This document shows positions 23,280 to 32,476 of a stretch of DNA of 64,000 bases, one piece after another. Under the pieces are notes generated by a model. It saw only the letters and a program-made list of their open reading frames with translations. It was not told where the DNA came from and did no database searches. Made by a program: the position numbers and the translations under genes. How positions within the stretch are numbered: the stretch's first letter is position 1; the number at the start of each line of letters is the position of its first letter. The stretch comes from an uncultured Bacteroidales bacterium (GTDB taxonomy: Bacteria > Bacteroidota > Bacteroidia > Bacteroidales > Paludibacteraceae), in assembly GCA_902799705.1 (NCBI GenBank), contig CADCBP010000001.1, forward strand, positions 1 through 64,000, read 5' to 3'.

Positions 23280-24602
23280 ATGCGAAGACACACCTTATTT
23301 ATTTTTATAGCGCTTGTGTACGTGTGCGCGCACGCACAGACCCGCTATGTCGGCGGAGACATCTCCACTCTCCCCCTGTATGAGCAATACAACTCAGCGT
23401 ACAAAGATGTCAACGGCCAAAACATCAGCAATCTACTGACGTGGTTTACGGAGTCCTGCGGCTGGAACACCTTCCGCGTGCGTCTTTTTGTCAATCCGAG
23501 CAAGAAAGATCACGATGGTTCGACCAACCCGTCTGTATGCCAGGACTTAGCATACGTGACCTCTCTTGGCCAGCGAATCAAAGCGTCCGGCGCATATTTT
23601 ATGTTGGATTTTCACTATTCTGACACATGGGTCGATGCGGTGCATATCCAGGCGCCCGCAGCATGGAAAGGCGTGTCCGACGCAGCCATGGCGGATAGTA
23701 TCAGTCAATACACGCATAAAGTTCTTCAAACTCTCAAGGCTGCGAATGCGACGCCGGACCTGGTACAAGTGGGCAATGAGATCATGTATGGGCTTTGCGG
23801 CATTAAAGTAAAGCCCTACAACGACGCAAGCAGTAACTGGGACGGGTACCTCGGGCTTCTTCACGCGGGCTGCAATGCGGTGCGCGAGGAATGTCCTGAC
23901 GCACAGATCATCATTCATACCGACCGCCCAACCAACACCGGTTATAACTCGTACTATTACAACAAGTTGAAGAATGCCAATGTCGATTTCGATGTGATCG
24001 GACTCAGTTACTACCCTTTCTGGCACGGTTACCTGAATGCGGAGCAAGTGGCCTCTAAGAGCAACAAGAACAACCTCGTCAATGCCATCAACAACCTCAA
24101 GACACTTTTCCCGGATAAACGCGTGCAGATTGTGGAGTGCGCCTATAACTTCCAATGGTGGCCGAGTTCGGGCGTTTCGTATGACACGCGCGATGTATGG
24201 CCCTGTTCTGTAGCCGGACAATACCAATTTGTCAAAGATCTGGTCGATAACCTCAAGCCGCTTGAGAACGTAGACGGTATCTCCTATTGGTTCCCGGAAG
24301 AGGCCGGCAACGGAGACAAAGGTTCGGTTATCCCGTCGTGGCAAAACAGGGGTTTCTGGAACGAAAACAAGACCAACAGCGGGCATGCCATCAACAAGAC
24401 CGGTTCTGCCTCCGGAGGCAAGACCGCCGCAGAAGTGTGCACTCCTTATTACATGCGCAATTTCTATAACAACGGGCAAGGATTTGAAGAACTCCAACCG
24501 GATCAAGAAGCGGATAGAGGAAGGCTCGTTTTCCATAACGGGCATGTGTTCATCGAACGAAATGAGCAATTGTTTGACCTTCGTGGTGCACGAGTGGAAT
24601 AA
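23280..24602 (+). CDS. GH53 endo-beta-1,4-galactanase (arabinogalactan), secreted
   Basis: 440 residues from ATG at 23280; the open frame upstream covers the promoter. A signal peptide (F-I-F-I-A-L-V-Y-V-C-A-H-A) leads into a GH53 barrel: Y-V-G-G-D-I-S, F-R-V-R-L-F-V-N-P, D-F-H-Y-S-D-T-W, acid/base E167 in V-G-N-E-I, nucleophile E286 in I-V-E-C-A-Y. The enzyme cuts beta-1,4-galactan side chains of pectin. The C-terminus (R-L-V-F-H-N-G-H-V-F-I-E-R then F-D-L-R-G-A-R-V-E) is a CTD-like sorting tail. The stop codon abuts the start of the downstream pseudouridine synthase gene. Confidence 0.92.
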   Translation: MRRHTLFIFIALVYVCAHAQTRYVGGDISTLPLYEQYNSAYKDVNGQNISNLLTWFTESCGWNTFRVRLFVNPSKKDHDGSTNPSVCQDLAYVTSLGQRIKASGAYFMLDFHYSDTWVDAVHIQAPAAWKGVSDAAMADSISQYTHKVLQTLKAANATPDLVQVGNEIMYGLCGIKVKPYNDASSNWDGYLGLLHAGCNAVREECPDAQIIIHTDRPTNTGYNSYYYNKLKNANVDFDVIGLSYYPFWHGYLNAEQVASKSNKNNLVNAINNLKTLFPDKRVQIVECAYNFQWWPSSGVSYDTRDVWPCSVAGQYQFVKDLVDNLKPLENVDGISYWFPEEAGNGDKGSVIPSWQNRGFWNENKTNSGHAINKTGSASGGKTAAEVCTPYYMRNFYNNGQGFEELQPDQEADRGRLVFHNGHVFIERNEQLFDLRGARVE

Positions 24603-25940
24603 ATGATGGTTTCGCCTTTCCTACTTCCTCCTCCCCGCGCAGCGCAAATTGCTGCAGGCGAGCTTATCGAACGCGTACATGCGTACATGCGCGCCCACCC
24701 CGAGAGCGAACTTCACCGCCAGGGGAAGATGTTCGGAGTGCTCGTCTATTCCACTGCGCAACCGGACATTTCAGATTCCAACTATATCAGTGCTTTCTCC
24801 GCACAACTTGACGGTTCGTACTATCACGAGGGCTTTGTACCTCCCGTCTATGAGATGTCCACTCCTCCTATTGGCAGATCCAAGTCCGAGTCACAACGGT
24901 TGCAACAACTGCTTTTTGCAAACTACACGCTCTCGAACGCGCGTGGAGAATCCAAGTCCTTACTCGACATCTTTGCCTCCGAGCCCGCCATCCTCTCTCC
25001 TGAAGAATGGTTCGGGAGAAAGGCGAAAGGCGAAAGGACAAAGGTGAAAGAAGGAACGTTGCCTCCTTCCGGCGCAGGGGAATGTTGCGCACCCAAACTG
25101 CTTCAATACGCCTATACACACGGACTATACCCTATTGCCATGGCGGAGTTCTGGATCGGCGCTCCGTCACGCACAGAAGTGCGTGCTGAAGGGACATACT
25201 ACCCACCCTGTTCCGGCCGTTGCGTACCGATTTTACGGTATATGTTGCAGGGCCTCGAAGTTGAGCCAGTGCCGGAAACCCGGCAAGCACAACGACTGTG
25301 CCAACAGATAAATCTTCTCTATGAGGACGAGTACCTTTTGGTCATTAACAAACCCAGCGGACTGCTCTCCGTTCCCGGCAAAGGCGCCGAACTATCTGTT
25401 GCCACGTATCTCAACGCGCGACCTGTTCACCGTTTAGACCAAGACACCTCGGGTTTGCTTGTGCTTGCCAAGACCTCCGAAGTCTATACAGCACTTCAAA
25501 GCTATTTTCAACGCCGCGACATTCTAAAGCGTTACGAAGCAATCCTTCGTCCGCATACAGTATTCCCACCATCCGGATATCCCTCCGAAGGACAGATCAC
25601 GTTACCTCTCTTACCCAACCCTCTTGACCGTCCGCGGCAGATGGTTGATTACGCGCATGGCAAGCCCTCCATTACACGTTATGTTGTACGCGAGACTCGT
25701 CCCGACGGCACACTCTTCGTTGATTTCTATCCTCTCACCGGCCGCACGCACCAACTGCGCGTTCACTCGGCGCACCCCGACGGGCTTGACGCCCCTATTG
25801 TCGGCGACCGGCTGTACGGAACAGTTGACGGTTCAGAGTCGAAAGCCGACAACAGATTGATGCTTCATGCCGCAGAGATTTCTTTCCCGCATCCCATAAC
25901 GAAAGAAGAGATGCATTTCTGCATCCCTTCTCATTTTTGA
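24603..25940 (+). CDS. RluA-family 23S/tRNA pseudouridine synthase with Bacteroidota N-terminal domain
   Basis: 445 residues. The C-terminal half is the RluA catalytic domain: N-K-P-S-G-L-L-S-V-P-G, then H-R-L-D-Q-D-T-S-G-L-L-V with catalytic D279, and G-R-T-H-Q-L-R. The N-terminal 220 residues (G-K-M-F-G-V-L-V near 41-48; C-A-P-K-L-L-Q-Y-A near 162) match the domain fused in many Bacteroidota RluA proteins. A purine-rich repeat (GAAAGGC-type, 25015-25053) codes for the linker K-A-K-G-E-R-T-K-V-K-E at 140-150, where a longer helical segment is usual, so this part looks shortened. The first or second ATG (24603 or 24606) may be used. Confidence 0.88.
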   Translation: MMVSPFLLPPPRAAQIAAGELIERVHAYMRAHPESELHRQGKMFGVLVYSTAQPDISDSNYISAFSAQLDGSYYHEGFVPPVYEMSTPPIGRSKSESQRLQQLLFANYTLSNARGESKSLLDIFASEPAILSPEEWFGRKAKGERTKVKEGTLPPSGAGECCAPKLLQYAYTHGLYPIAMAEFWIGAPSRTEVRAEGTYYPPCSGRCVPILRYMLQGLEVEPVPETRQAQRLCQQINLLYEDEYLLVINKPSGLLSVPGKGAELSVATYLNARPVHRLDQDTSGLLVLAKTSEVYTALQSYFQRRDILKRYEAILRPHTVFPPSGYPSEGQITLPLLPNPLDRPRQMVDYAHGKPSITRYVVRETRPDGTLFVDFYPLTGRTHQLRVHSAHPDGLDAPIVGDRLYGTVDGSESKADNRLMLHAAEISFPHPITKEEMHFCIPSHF

Positions 25941-25962
25941 TGTAAGAATCAAGGTTTACTCA

Positions 25963-26325
25963 TTAAGCTTTTGCAGCTTTCTTTTTCGCCTGATCAACAA
26001 CTGCTTTGAATGCAGCAGGCTGATTCATAGCGAGGTCAGCGAGCGCTTTGCGGTTGATGACGATTCCGGCTTTCTTGAGGCATCCCATCAACTGGCTGTA
26101 GCTCAGTCCTTCAAGGCGAGCGGCAGCGTTGATACGCTGGATCCAGAGCGCACGGAACGTACGTTTTTTGTTCTTACGATCGCGGTAAGCATACTGCAAA
26201 CCTTTCTCCCATGTGTTCTTTGCTACGGTCCATACATTAGCACGACCACCAAAGTTACCACGGGTGAGCGACATGATCTTCTTACGACGGTTGCGCGAAG
26301 CAACGTGATTTACTGATCTTGGCAT
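25963..26325 (-). CDS. rplT: 50S ribosomal protein L20
   Basis: 120 residues with the L20 pattern: M-P-R-S-V-N near the start, [24 protein letters not shown]. It is needed early in 50S assembly. It is last in infC-rpmI-rplT, 32 bases after rpmI. Confidence 0.98.
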   Translation of the reverse strand: MPRSVNHVASRNRRKKIMSLTRGNFGGRANVWTVAKNTWEKGLQYAYRDRKNKKRTFRALWIQRINAAARLEGLSYSQLMGCLKKAGIVINRKALADLAMNQPAAFKAVVDQAKKKAAKA

Positions 26326-26357
26326 GTGTTCTGTCCTTTCACTTTAATGGTTAGTAC

Positions 26358-26555
26358 TTAACGAAGCAGGAGCATCTCACGGATGGAGCGCATGTTCGTC
26401 TGATCAACAATAGCAACATGAGTCAAGTTGCGTTTTTGCTTTTTAGTCTTCTTCGTGAGAATGTGACTTTTGTAAGCGTGTTTACGCTTGATTTTACCGG
26501 TTCCGGTAAGCGTGAAACGCTTTTTTGCACCGGAGTTCGTTTTTACCTTTGGCAT
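26358..26555 (-). CDS. rpmI: 50S ribosomal protein L35
   Basis: 65 residues: [25 protein letters not shown] and T-K-K-T-K-K-Q-K-R. This is standard L35. It lies between infC and rplT; the 100 bases before it contain G/C-rich inverted stretches (26600-26645) that could be a control leader, as known for this operon elsewhere. Confidence 0.98.
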   Translation of the reverse strand: MPKVKTNSGAKKRFTLTGTGKIKRKHAYKSHILTKKTKKQKRNLTHVAIVDQTNMRSIREMLLLR

Positions 26556-26655
26556 TTTGTAATAAATTGTTTAATTGTTAATAATACGTCCGACAGGCAG
26601 CCGTCGCGCTCCCGGCGCGAAGTTAAAGGTAGGCCCTCGGGCGGTTATTTCTATT

Positions 26656-27216
26656 TTATCCTTTGTTACTCTTCGGGCTGAAATTGAGGATCATCCTCTT
26701 GCCTTCGAGGTTAGGCACGTTGTCTGGTTTCCCGTACTCGGAGAGGTCGTTAGCGAATCGTGCGAGGAGCAGTTCGCCCTGCTCCTTGAAGACGATGGAA
26801 CGACCGCGGAAGAAGACATACGATTTGACTTTGTTTCCTTCCTTGAGGAACTCGATGGCATGTTTGAGTTTGAAGTTGTAATCATGGTCGTCCGTTTGCG
26901 GTCCGAACCGGATCTCCTTCACTTCCATCTTCTTGGCATTTGCTTTAGCCTCTTTCTGCTTTTTCTTTTGGGCGTATAGGAACTTTTGGTAGTCCACGAC
27001 ACGGCACACGGGCGGGTTCGCGGTAGGAGCTATCTCGACCAAGTCGAGGTTCAAATCATCGGCAATTTTCATTGCCTGTTGAAAGGTATAAACACCTTGC
27101 TCTACATTGTCGCCGACGAGGCGCACTTCCTGGACACCGCGTATCTTGTCGTTGATACGATGGGGATCCTCTTTGATAACTCGACCGCCACGCGGTCTGT
27201 TAGGGGTTGTTGCTAT
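26656..27216 (-). CDS. infC: Translation initiation factor IF-3 with an apparent AUA start codon
   Basis: 186 residues if started at ATA (27216-27214). The N-terminal IF-3 motif [16 protein letters not shown] lies upstream of the first standard start (GTG at 27126), so translation must begin earlier. Between an in-frame TAG and that GTG there is no ATG, GTG or TTG. A perfect AGGAGG (27230-27225) lies 8 bases before ATA. E. coli infC uses AUU, which lets IF-3 reduce its own translation by rejecting non-AUG starts; the same control is likely here. The rest ([22 protein letters not shown]) is typical. Confidence 0.93.
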   Translation of the reverse strand: MATTPNRPRGGRVIKEDPHRINDKIRGVQEVRLVGDNVEQGVYTFQQAMKIADDLNLDLVEIAPTANPPVCRVVDYQKFLYAQKKKQKEAKANAKKMEVKEIRFGPQTDDHDYNFKLKHAIEFLKEGNKVKSYVFFRGRSIVFKEQGELLLARFANDLSEYGKPDNVPNLEGKRMILNFSPKSNKG

Positions 27217-27224
27217 AGTTTTTT

Positions 27225-27230
27225 CCTCCT
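27225..27230 (-). promoter_or_regulatory. Shine-Dalgarno AGGAGG of infC
   Basis: A perfect ribosome-binding site 8 bases before the ATA codon. Strong sites are rare in this window, and this one decides the unusual start. Confidence 0.85.
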
Positions 27231-27294
27231 ATAAATAGTTATTAAATACCGTTTCCCGCGCGGACGCAACACGCCCCGCCCACGAAAAAGCGCA

Positions 27295-27325
27295 CAAAGG
27301 TACGACATTTTTTTTGAACATGCAA
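27295..27325 (-). promoter_or_regulatory. infC-rpmI-rplT promoter
   Basis: TTG (27325-27323), 20 bases, TACCTTTG (27302-27295) on the minus strand. The transcript would have a G/C-rich leader of about 70 bases before the infC Shine-Dalgarno. Confidence 0.75.
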
Positions 27326-27362
27326 GAAAATTGATTTTTTTTTCACTTTTTTCTTCATTTAT

Positions 27363-27393
27363 TTGCGCGCGTGAAATATTTTTTGTACTTTTG
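27363..27393 (+). promoter_or_regulatory. Promoter of the lipoprotein-ppiD operon
   Basis: TTG (27363-27365), 20 bases, TACTTTTG (27386-27393). It is divergent from the infC promoter. Confidence 0.75.
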
Positions 27394-27433
27394 CGCCAAA
27401 TTTGAGTTTATGCACATCTTAAATGACATACAT

Positions 27434-28306
27434 ATGAAAAAGTACATTTTTATCACGGCCATTTCGGTGGCATTGGTAATGATGAGTTGTGGTGAGCGTC
27501 CGTTCATCAACCAACCGGGTGACAATTCGTTTAACAACGAGACCATACCGGTTCTCATTCCAGATACCAACGGTATCGAGATTCCGATAGATAGCGCGTT
27601 GGCTATCTGCAAGAGTTTGGCTATCAATGCCGAGACAGGCGAGATGTACAAACTCTCGGGTGTAGTATCGAAGAATACGACCAACCCGATGAATGTGCCT
27701 GTTTCCTACGACAACATCAATTTCGATTTGACGGATAGTACCGGTACTATTTCCTGCTACTACACCAACAATCTGCTCAACAAGCCATTCCGTAAGAATT
27801 CGGAGGTTCCGCGTGTAGGTTCGAAGGTGACGGTGATCGGAGTGCTGACGTTTTATCAGAAAGCAGGTTCAACCAACCCGCCCACTCCGGAATTAAAGAA
27901 CGGTTTCATCGTTCGCATCGATTCGATGGTTGCTCCACCTCCGTTCCCCGGTTGCCCGGAACCTGCAGAGGGTCAGATTAGCGCCAGCGATGCGGTTACC
28001 CTGGCTTTGGCATTGCCGTCCGATGGCAGTCCGTCGAGCGAGGCATACGACATTCTTGGTGTAGTGACCGAAGTACTGGAGTTCGCTTCCGGCAAGGCTA
28101 CCTATATCATATCAAGCGACGGAAGCCAGTTCTTCGAGGTGTACAAAGGTTCCGGCATGAACCAAGCGGATTTCCCGTCTCAGGAATATATCCAGCCGAA
28201 TGACACCATCGTTGTGCACAGCAAGCTATGCAACTACAAGGGCACGCCGGAGACCAACGGCACAGCAGGCCTCGTGAGCACGACAAACCCGAACTATGCA
28301 AACTAA
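27434..28306 (+). CDS. Lipoprotein with two OB-fold-like domains
   Basis: 290 residues from ATG at 27434; longer frames start inside the promoter region. The lipoprotein signal is V-A-L-V-M-M-S-C-G with the acylated Cys. Two similar domains follow (about 50-175 and 185-290). Each starts with a helix (D-S-A-L-A-I-C-K-S; S-D-A-V-T-L-A-L-A) and continues with Y-K/D-L/I-S/L-G-V-V, strands and a G-S-K-V/N-D-T-I-V-V-type end, as in OB-fold domains of Bacteroidales surface lipoproteins. Ligand unknown. It precedes the foldase gene by 22 bases. Confidence 0.7.
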   Translation: MKKYIFITAISVALVMMSCGERPFINQPGDNSFNNETIPVLIPDTNGIEIPIDSALAICKSLAINAETGEMYKLSGVVSKNTTNPMNVPVSYDNINFDLTDSTGTISCYYTNNLLNKPFRKNSEVPRVGSKVTVIGVLTFYQKAGSTNPPTPELKNGFIVRIDSMVAPPPFPGCPEPAEGQISASDAVTLALALPSDGSPSSEAYDILGVVTEVLEFASGKATYIISSDGSQFFEVYKGSGMNQADFPSQEYIQPNDTIVVHSKLCNYKGTPETNGTAGLVSTTNPNYAN

Positions 28307-28328
28307 ATAATTAATTTTAATATAACAA

Positions 28329-30329
28329 ATGGCAAGTTTACAAAGAATTAGAAATCATGGCGCCCTTCTGATAGCAATCGTGGGCCTCGCCATGTTAGCA
28401 TTTATCCTCGGAGACTTTTTGAACTCCGGTAGCAGTTTCTTCAACCGCAGTCGCGAGAATGTCGGTGTGATTGAGGGTCAGAAGATTCACTACACGGAGT
28501 ATGAAGCGGCAAAAGATCAACTGACAGAGGTTTACAAGATTGAGAGCGGCCGCTCGGATTTTGACGAAGACATGAGCGCACAGATCCGCAATCAGGTATG
28601 GAACATGCTGATGTTGGATTACACGTTGCGTGCTCAGGCAAAAGAAATCGGTATGGATGTTACCGTAGATGAGTTGAGCGAACTCTGTATCGGTGAGAAT
28701 CCTCACCAGATCATCCGTAGCCGTCGTGCTTTCTACGACGAGAACGGCCAGTTCAGCCGTGACGCAGTGAAGAACCTCATCTCCGCCATCAATGACGGCA
28801 GTGACGATGCAGAGCAGAACGCGAACCTGCAGCAGGCAAAGACCTATTGGCTGTACTGGGAGAAAGTCGTTCGTATCAGTCACCTGCAAGAGAAGTACAC
28901 GGCGTTGCTTCAACATTTGTTGAAGGCCAACTCGTTAGATGCGCAATTTGCATTCGACGCACGCGAGAAAGGTGTAAGTGCCGAGTATGTTTCTCAACCG
29001 TATTTCTCGATTGCTGACAGCCTCGTTTCCTACAGTGAGAGCGACATCAAGAAACTCTACAAGCAGCATCTGTCGCAATACAAACAGACGCCGAACCGCG
29101 CTATCAAATATATCGCCTTCGACATCGTTCCTTCGGAGGAAGACTTCAAAGCGGCACAAGACCTGCTGACCAAGCTTCAGGATGAGTTTCGCACGACCGA
29201 TGACATCAGCCTCGTTGTGAACACCAACTCGGATATCATGTACGACGGCCGTGACTACTCGGAAGAGACTGTTCCGGCACAGTTCAAAGAGTTTGCTTTC
29301 GCCAATGGTGCGAAAGCCGGTGACTGCACGGAGATTCTCTTTGAGAACAACACTTACTCGATGGCCCGTCTTATGCAGACAGGCTACTCGCTGCCGGACT
29401 CCGTAGAGTTGAAAGCCATCGTTGAGGGCGGCGAGGACCAGGAGTTAGGTTGGTTCAAGGCTGCCGACCTGCCGAAGAACATCGCAGAACCTGCATTCGC
29501 AGGCAAGCCCGGAACACGTTTCACGGTAGCTCAAGGCATGGGCGAGCAGACATACGAGATTATGGCGCAGGGCAAACCGACTCCGAAAGTGAAGTTAGCT
29601 ATCCTCGCCCGTGAGGTGTCTCCATCGAGCAAGACCTACTCGATTATCTACAACCGCGCGAAGCAGTTTATCGTAGATAACCCGAACGCAGAGGCATTGG
29701 AAGCAGCTGCACAGGAGGCAGGCATGGCCGTTGTTCCGCAATACAACCTGACTGCCAACACAGACAAGGTAGGCCAACTCAAGAACAGCCGTCCTATCGT
29801 TCGTTGGGCTTTCGAGGCTAAAGAAGGAAAAGTATCGGATGTCTTCGAGTGCGGCCAGCAGTTCATCGTAGCTGCACTGACCGAAGTGAACGACGGCGAG
29901 TACCGCTCGTTAGAGTCCGTACGTCAGGAACTGGCTTACGAGGCTACCAACAACGCCAAAGCTGCCTATATCCTGAAACAACTGAAGGGTGTAAAGACAT
30001 TAGAAGAAGCCTCTGAGATGCTTAAGCAGCCTGTTCGCAACATCGAGCGCGTTTCGTTGGCAGACAGCCGTTTCGGCAATGCGGGCATGGAGCCTGCAGT
30101 GATCGGCAAGACACTTGCTATCGGAGAGAATGCGCTGAGTGAGCCTATTCAAGGCAACACGGGTGTATTCGTTGTTCGCACCGGATCAGCAAACAATGCA
30201 GCCGACTCCTTCGACGCCGAAGCAGAGAAAGCACAGTTAGCGGCACGTTACGCTTACCTGCCTTATCAGGCAATGCAACTCATTGAGGACAAAGCAGAGG
30301 TAACTGACAACCGCGCTAACTTCCAATAA
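28329..30329 (+). CDS. PpiD/SurA-like periplasmic foldase (peptidyl-prolyl isomerase family)
   Basis: 666 residues. One N-terminal membrane helix (G-A-L-L-I-A-I-V-G-L-A-M-L-A-F-I-L-G) is followed by a SurA-type N-terminal chaperone domain (Y-T-E-Y-E-A-A-K-D-Q-L, Q-V-W-N-M-L-M-L-D-Y), parvulin-type segments and a long helical part. Family members are inner-membrane-anchored chaperones that help outer-membrane proteins fold. The classical parvulin active-site residues are not clear, so isomerase activity is uncertain. Confidence 0.85.
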   Translation: MASLQRIRNHGALLIAIVGLAMLAFILGDFLNSGSSFFNRSRENVGVIEGQKIHYTEYEAAKDQLTEVYKIESGRSDFDEDMSAQIRNQVWNMLMLDYTLRAQAKEIGMDVTVDELSELCIGENPHQIIRSRRAFYDENGQFSRDAVKNLISAINDGSDDAEQNANLQQAKTYWLYWEKVVRISHLQEKYTALLQHLLKANSLDAQFAFDAREKGVSAEYVSQPYFSIADSLVSYSESDIKKLYKQHLSQYKQTPNRAIKYIAFDIVPSEEDFKAAQDLLTKLQDEFRTTDDISLVVNTNSDIMYDGRDYSEETVPAQFKEFAFANGAKAGDCTEILFENNTYSMARLMQTGYSLPDSVELKAIVEGGEDQELGWFKAADLPKNIAEPAFAGKPGTRFTVAQGMGEQTYEIMAQGKPTPKVKLAILAREVSPSSKTYSIIYNRAKQFIVDNPNAEALEAAAQEAGMAVVPQYNLTANTDKVGQLKNSRPIVRWAFEAKEGKVSDVFECGQQFIVAALTEVNDGEYRSLESVRQELAYEATNNAKAAYILKQLKGVKTLEEASEMLKQPVRNIERVSLADSRFGNAGMEPAVIGKTLAIGENALSEPIQGNTGVFVVRTGSANNAADSFDAEAEKAQLAARYAYLPYQAMQLIEDKAEVTDNRANFQ

Positions 30330-30363
30330 TCGCGCACGCGCGTATTTATTTATAAGGAGAAAG

Positions 30364-31695
30364 GTGAAAGGCGAGAACCGTATATCGCCATGGGTGTGGG
30401 TACCATCATTGTACTTCACAGAAGGTATCCCCTATTTCCTGGTAAACAGCATCTCCGTGATGCTGTTTACCAAAATGGGAGTGCCCAATGACCAGTTGGC
30501 ATTTTTCACCACCCTACTCTATTTTCCCTGGTTTCTAAAAGGTCTGTGGAGTCCGTTCGTAGATATCCTGCGCACGAAGCGTTGGTGGATTATCGCGATG
30601 CAGGCATTGCTGACGATACTTTGTATCATACTGACAATCAGCCTTCCGCATCCCGAAGCCGCAACCATAGCCGCCAAGGCCACTACCGCCGGCACGTTCC
30701 GTTTCACACTTATCCTTTTCATCATCGCCGCATTCGCCTCCGCTACGCACGACATCGCCGCGGACGGCTATTATATGCTGGCGCATGACAGTAAGAGTCA
30801 AGCGGCTTTCGTAGGAATACGATCCACTTTCTATCGCATCGCGGCAGTGTTTTCGCAAGGCGTATTGGTATATATAGCCGGGTCGATAGAGAACAAAACG
30901 GGTGACATCCCGTTCTCCTGGCAAGTGACACTTGGCGTGACGAGTGTACTGATGCTGCTTGTCACCCTTTACCACTCGTTCTTCCTGCCCCGCGCGACGG
31001 AAGACCGACCGCGCGAAGGCGTACACGGCAAACAGGTATGGGCGGAACTCAAAGAGTCTTTTGTGACTTTCTTTACCAAACCCGGTGTGGCTCTCGCAAT
31101 AACATTTATGTTATTGTACCGCCTGAGTGAAGGCTTCTTGGTGAAACTCAGCCAGCCGTTTCTGGTGGACGGTAAAGAGACCTTCCTCCGCGAGGGACAG
31201 ATTCTCGGCGGTGGACTTGGATTGAGTACCGACACCGTAGGAATCTTATACGGCACTATTGGCGTCATCTGTCTGTTACTCGGCGGTATTTTAGGCGGCA
31301 TTTACATCTCCCGTCGCGGTTTGAAACGCTCCATCTGGCTGATGGCGGCGGCATTGACATTGCCGAGTTTTGTCTATTGTTACCTGAGTATGGCACAACC
31401 GGAGTCACTCTGGCTGATCGGCACAGCCGTCAGTTTTGAGCAGTTCGGTTACGGTTTCGGCTTCACGGCTTATATGATGTATATGATGTATTTCTCGGAA
31501 GGGAAATACAAGACTTCCCATTACGCAATATGCACCGCTTTCATGGCTCTATCAATGATGATTCCGGGGTTTGTGGCCGGTGCCATCGAGATGGCGGTTG
31601 GTTACACGGCGTTCTTCTGGATTGCCAATGCCTGCAGCATTACGACTTTTGCCATCACATATTTTGTCTGGAGAAAATTGAAAGTTGAAAATTGA
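30364..31695 (+). CDS. MFS transporter, AmpG/PAT-like
   Basis: 443 residues with about 12 membrane helices. The N-terminus P-S-L-Y-F-T-E-G-I-P-Y-F and A-T-H-D-I-A-A-D-G-Y are typical of the AmpG/PAT branch, which imports muropeptides or acetyl-CoA. It starts with GTG at 30364 after AAGGAGAAAG, and that start region is itself a GAAAGG-type tandem stretch. The end (K-L-K-V-E-N-stop) is written by a 7-base repeat (ATTGAAA/GTTGAAA), so slippage there would change the last residues. The substrate is not known. Confidence 0.85.
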   Translation: MKGENRISPWVWVPSLYFTEGIPYFLVNSISVMLFTKMGVPNDQLAFFTTLLYFPWFLKGLWSPFVDILRTKRWWIIAMQALLTILCIILTISLPHPEAATIAAKATTAGTFRFTLILFIIAAFASATHDIAADGYYMLAHDSKSQAAFVGIRSTFYRIAAVFSQGVLVYIAGSIENKTGDIPFSWQVTLGVTSVLMLLVTLYHSFFLPRATEDRPREGVHGKQVWAELKESFVTFFTKPGVALAITFMLLYRLSEGFLVKLSQPFLVDGKETFLREGQILGGGLGLSTDTVGILYGTIGVICLLLGGILGGIYISRRGLKRSIWLMAAALTLPSFVYCYLSMAQPESLWLIGTAVSFEQFGYGFGFTAYMMYMMYFSEGKYKTSHYAICTAFMALSMMIPGFVAGAIEMAVGYTAFFWIANACSITTFAITYFVWRKLKVEN

Positions 31696-31697
31696 AA
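31677..31697. repeat. Three 7-base repeats across the MFS stop codon
   Basis: ATTGAAA, GTTGAAA, ATTGAAA. The stop codon of the transporter gene lies within the third unit. The same 7-base type recurs after the TonB receptor gene (59995-60022) and inside engB. Confidence 0.8.
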
Positions 31698-31708
31698 GGA
31701 TCAATCCT

Positions 31709-32437
31709 ATGAAAAGACGAATCATCCCTGATGCCATCACCAGTTGCAATCTGCTTTGCGGCAGTATAGCCGTTTTTCTTGCTACGCAAGGAGCCTTCAT
31801 TTGGGCATTTGTGTTCATTCTCGCAGGTGCCTTCTTCGATTTCTTCGATGGTCTGAGTGCCCGCTTGCTGAAAGCCCCAAGTCCGATAGGAATCCAGTTG
31901 GACTCATTGGCTGACGATATCACCTTCGGTCTGGCTCCGGCGATGATGCTGTTCAGTTTCTTGCGTCCTATATTAGGCTGGTGGGCGTTATTAGCCTTGC
32001 TGATGGCGGCATTCTCGGCCTTGCGTTTGGCCAAATTCAATGTCGATGAACGCCAGCATGACTCGTTTATCGGTCTTGCTACTCCGGCGAACGCCATCTT
32101 CTGGGGCGGTATATGTTGTCTGCCGATATCCGTGATAGCGTACGATTGGATCGCGTGGGCGCTCATTGGTTTATCGTTCCTCAGCTGCTATCTGATGAAT
32201 GCCGAGATACCGTTCTTCAGTTTCAAAGGTTTCAAGAAAGATAAGATTACAGTTATCGGATTTGTACTGGGCTGTCTGATCCTGATAGGTTTTTGCATAG
32301 TGAAAGCCATTATGGCCAAGCATATTGAGTTCGCCCTCTTCAGCGGCACGGCTTGTATCCTCTGGTACGTAGTTCTGAATCTGCTGTTAGTGTGCGCCCC
32401 GAAAAGAAAAAGTGTACAGCATAAAACCAGCATATAA
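31709..32437 (+). CDS. pssA: CDP-diacylglycerol-serine O-phosphatidyltransferase
   Basis: 242 residues from ATG at 31709, which has AAGGA 8 bases upstream; an earlier TTG is less likely. The CDP-alcohol phosphotransferase motif D-G-x2-A-R-x8-G-x3-D-x3-D is complete (D-G-L-S-A-R ... G-I-Q-L-D-S-L-A-D). About eight membrane helices. It makes phosphatidylserine from CDP-diacylglycerol, the route to phosphatidylethanolamine. No decarboxylase gene is nearby. Confidence 0.92.
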   Translation: MKRRIIPDAITSCNLLCGSIAVFLATQGAFIWAFVFILAGAFFDFFDGLSARLLKAPSPIGIQLDSLADDITFGLAPAMMLFSFLRPILGWWALLALLMAAFSALRLAKFNVDERQHDSFIGLATPANAIFWGGICCLPISVIAYDWIAWALIGLSFLSCYLMNAEIPFFSFKGFKKDKITVIGFVLGCLILIGFCIVKAIMAKHIEFALFSGTACILWYVVLNLLLVCAPKRKSVQHKTSI

Positions 32438-32476
32438 TAAGCACTTAATAAGCATAAACCTCTTATCATCTGTACC

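Noticed and set aside
23547..24569. 340-codon minus-strand frame inside the GH53 gene
   Set aside because: It is antisense to a gene with clear catalytic motifs and has no family features of its own.
26656..27126. infC starting at GTG 27126
   Set aside because: This would remove 30 residues, including the conserved R-I-N-D-K-I-R-G motif; no ribosome-binding site lies before it.
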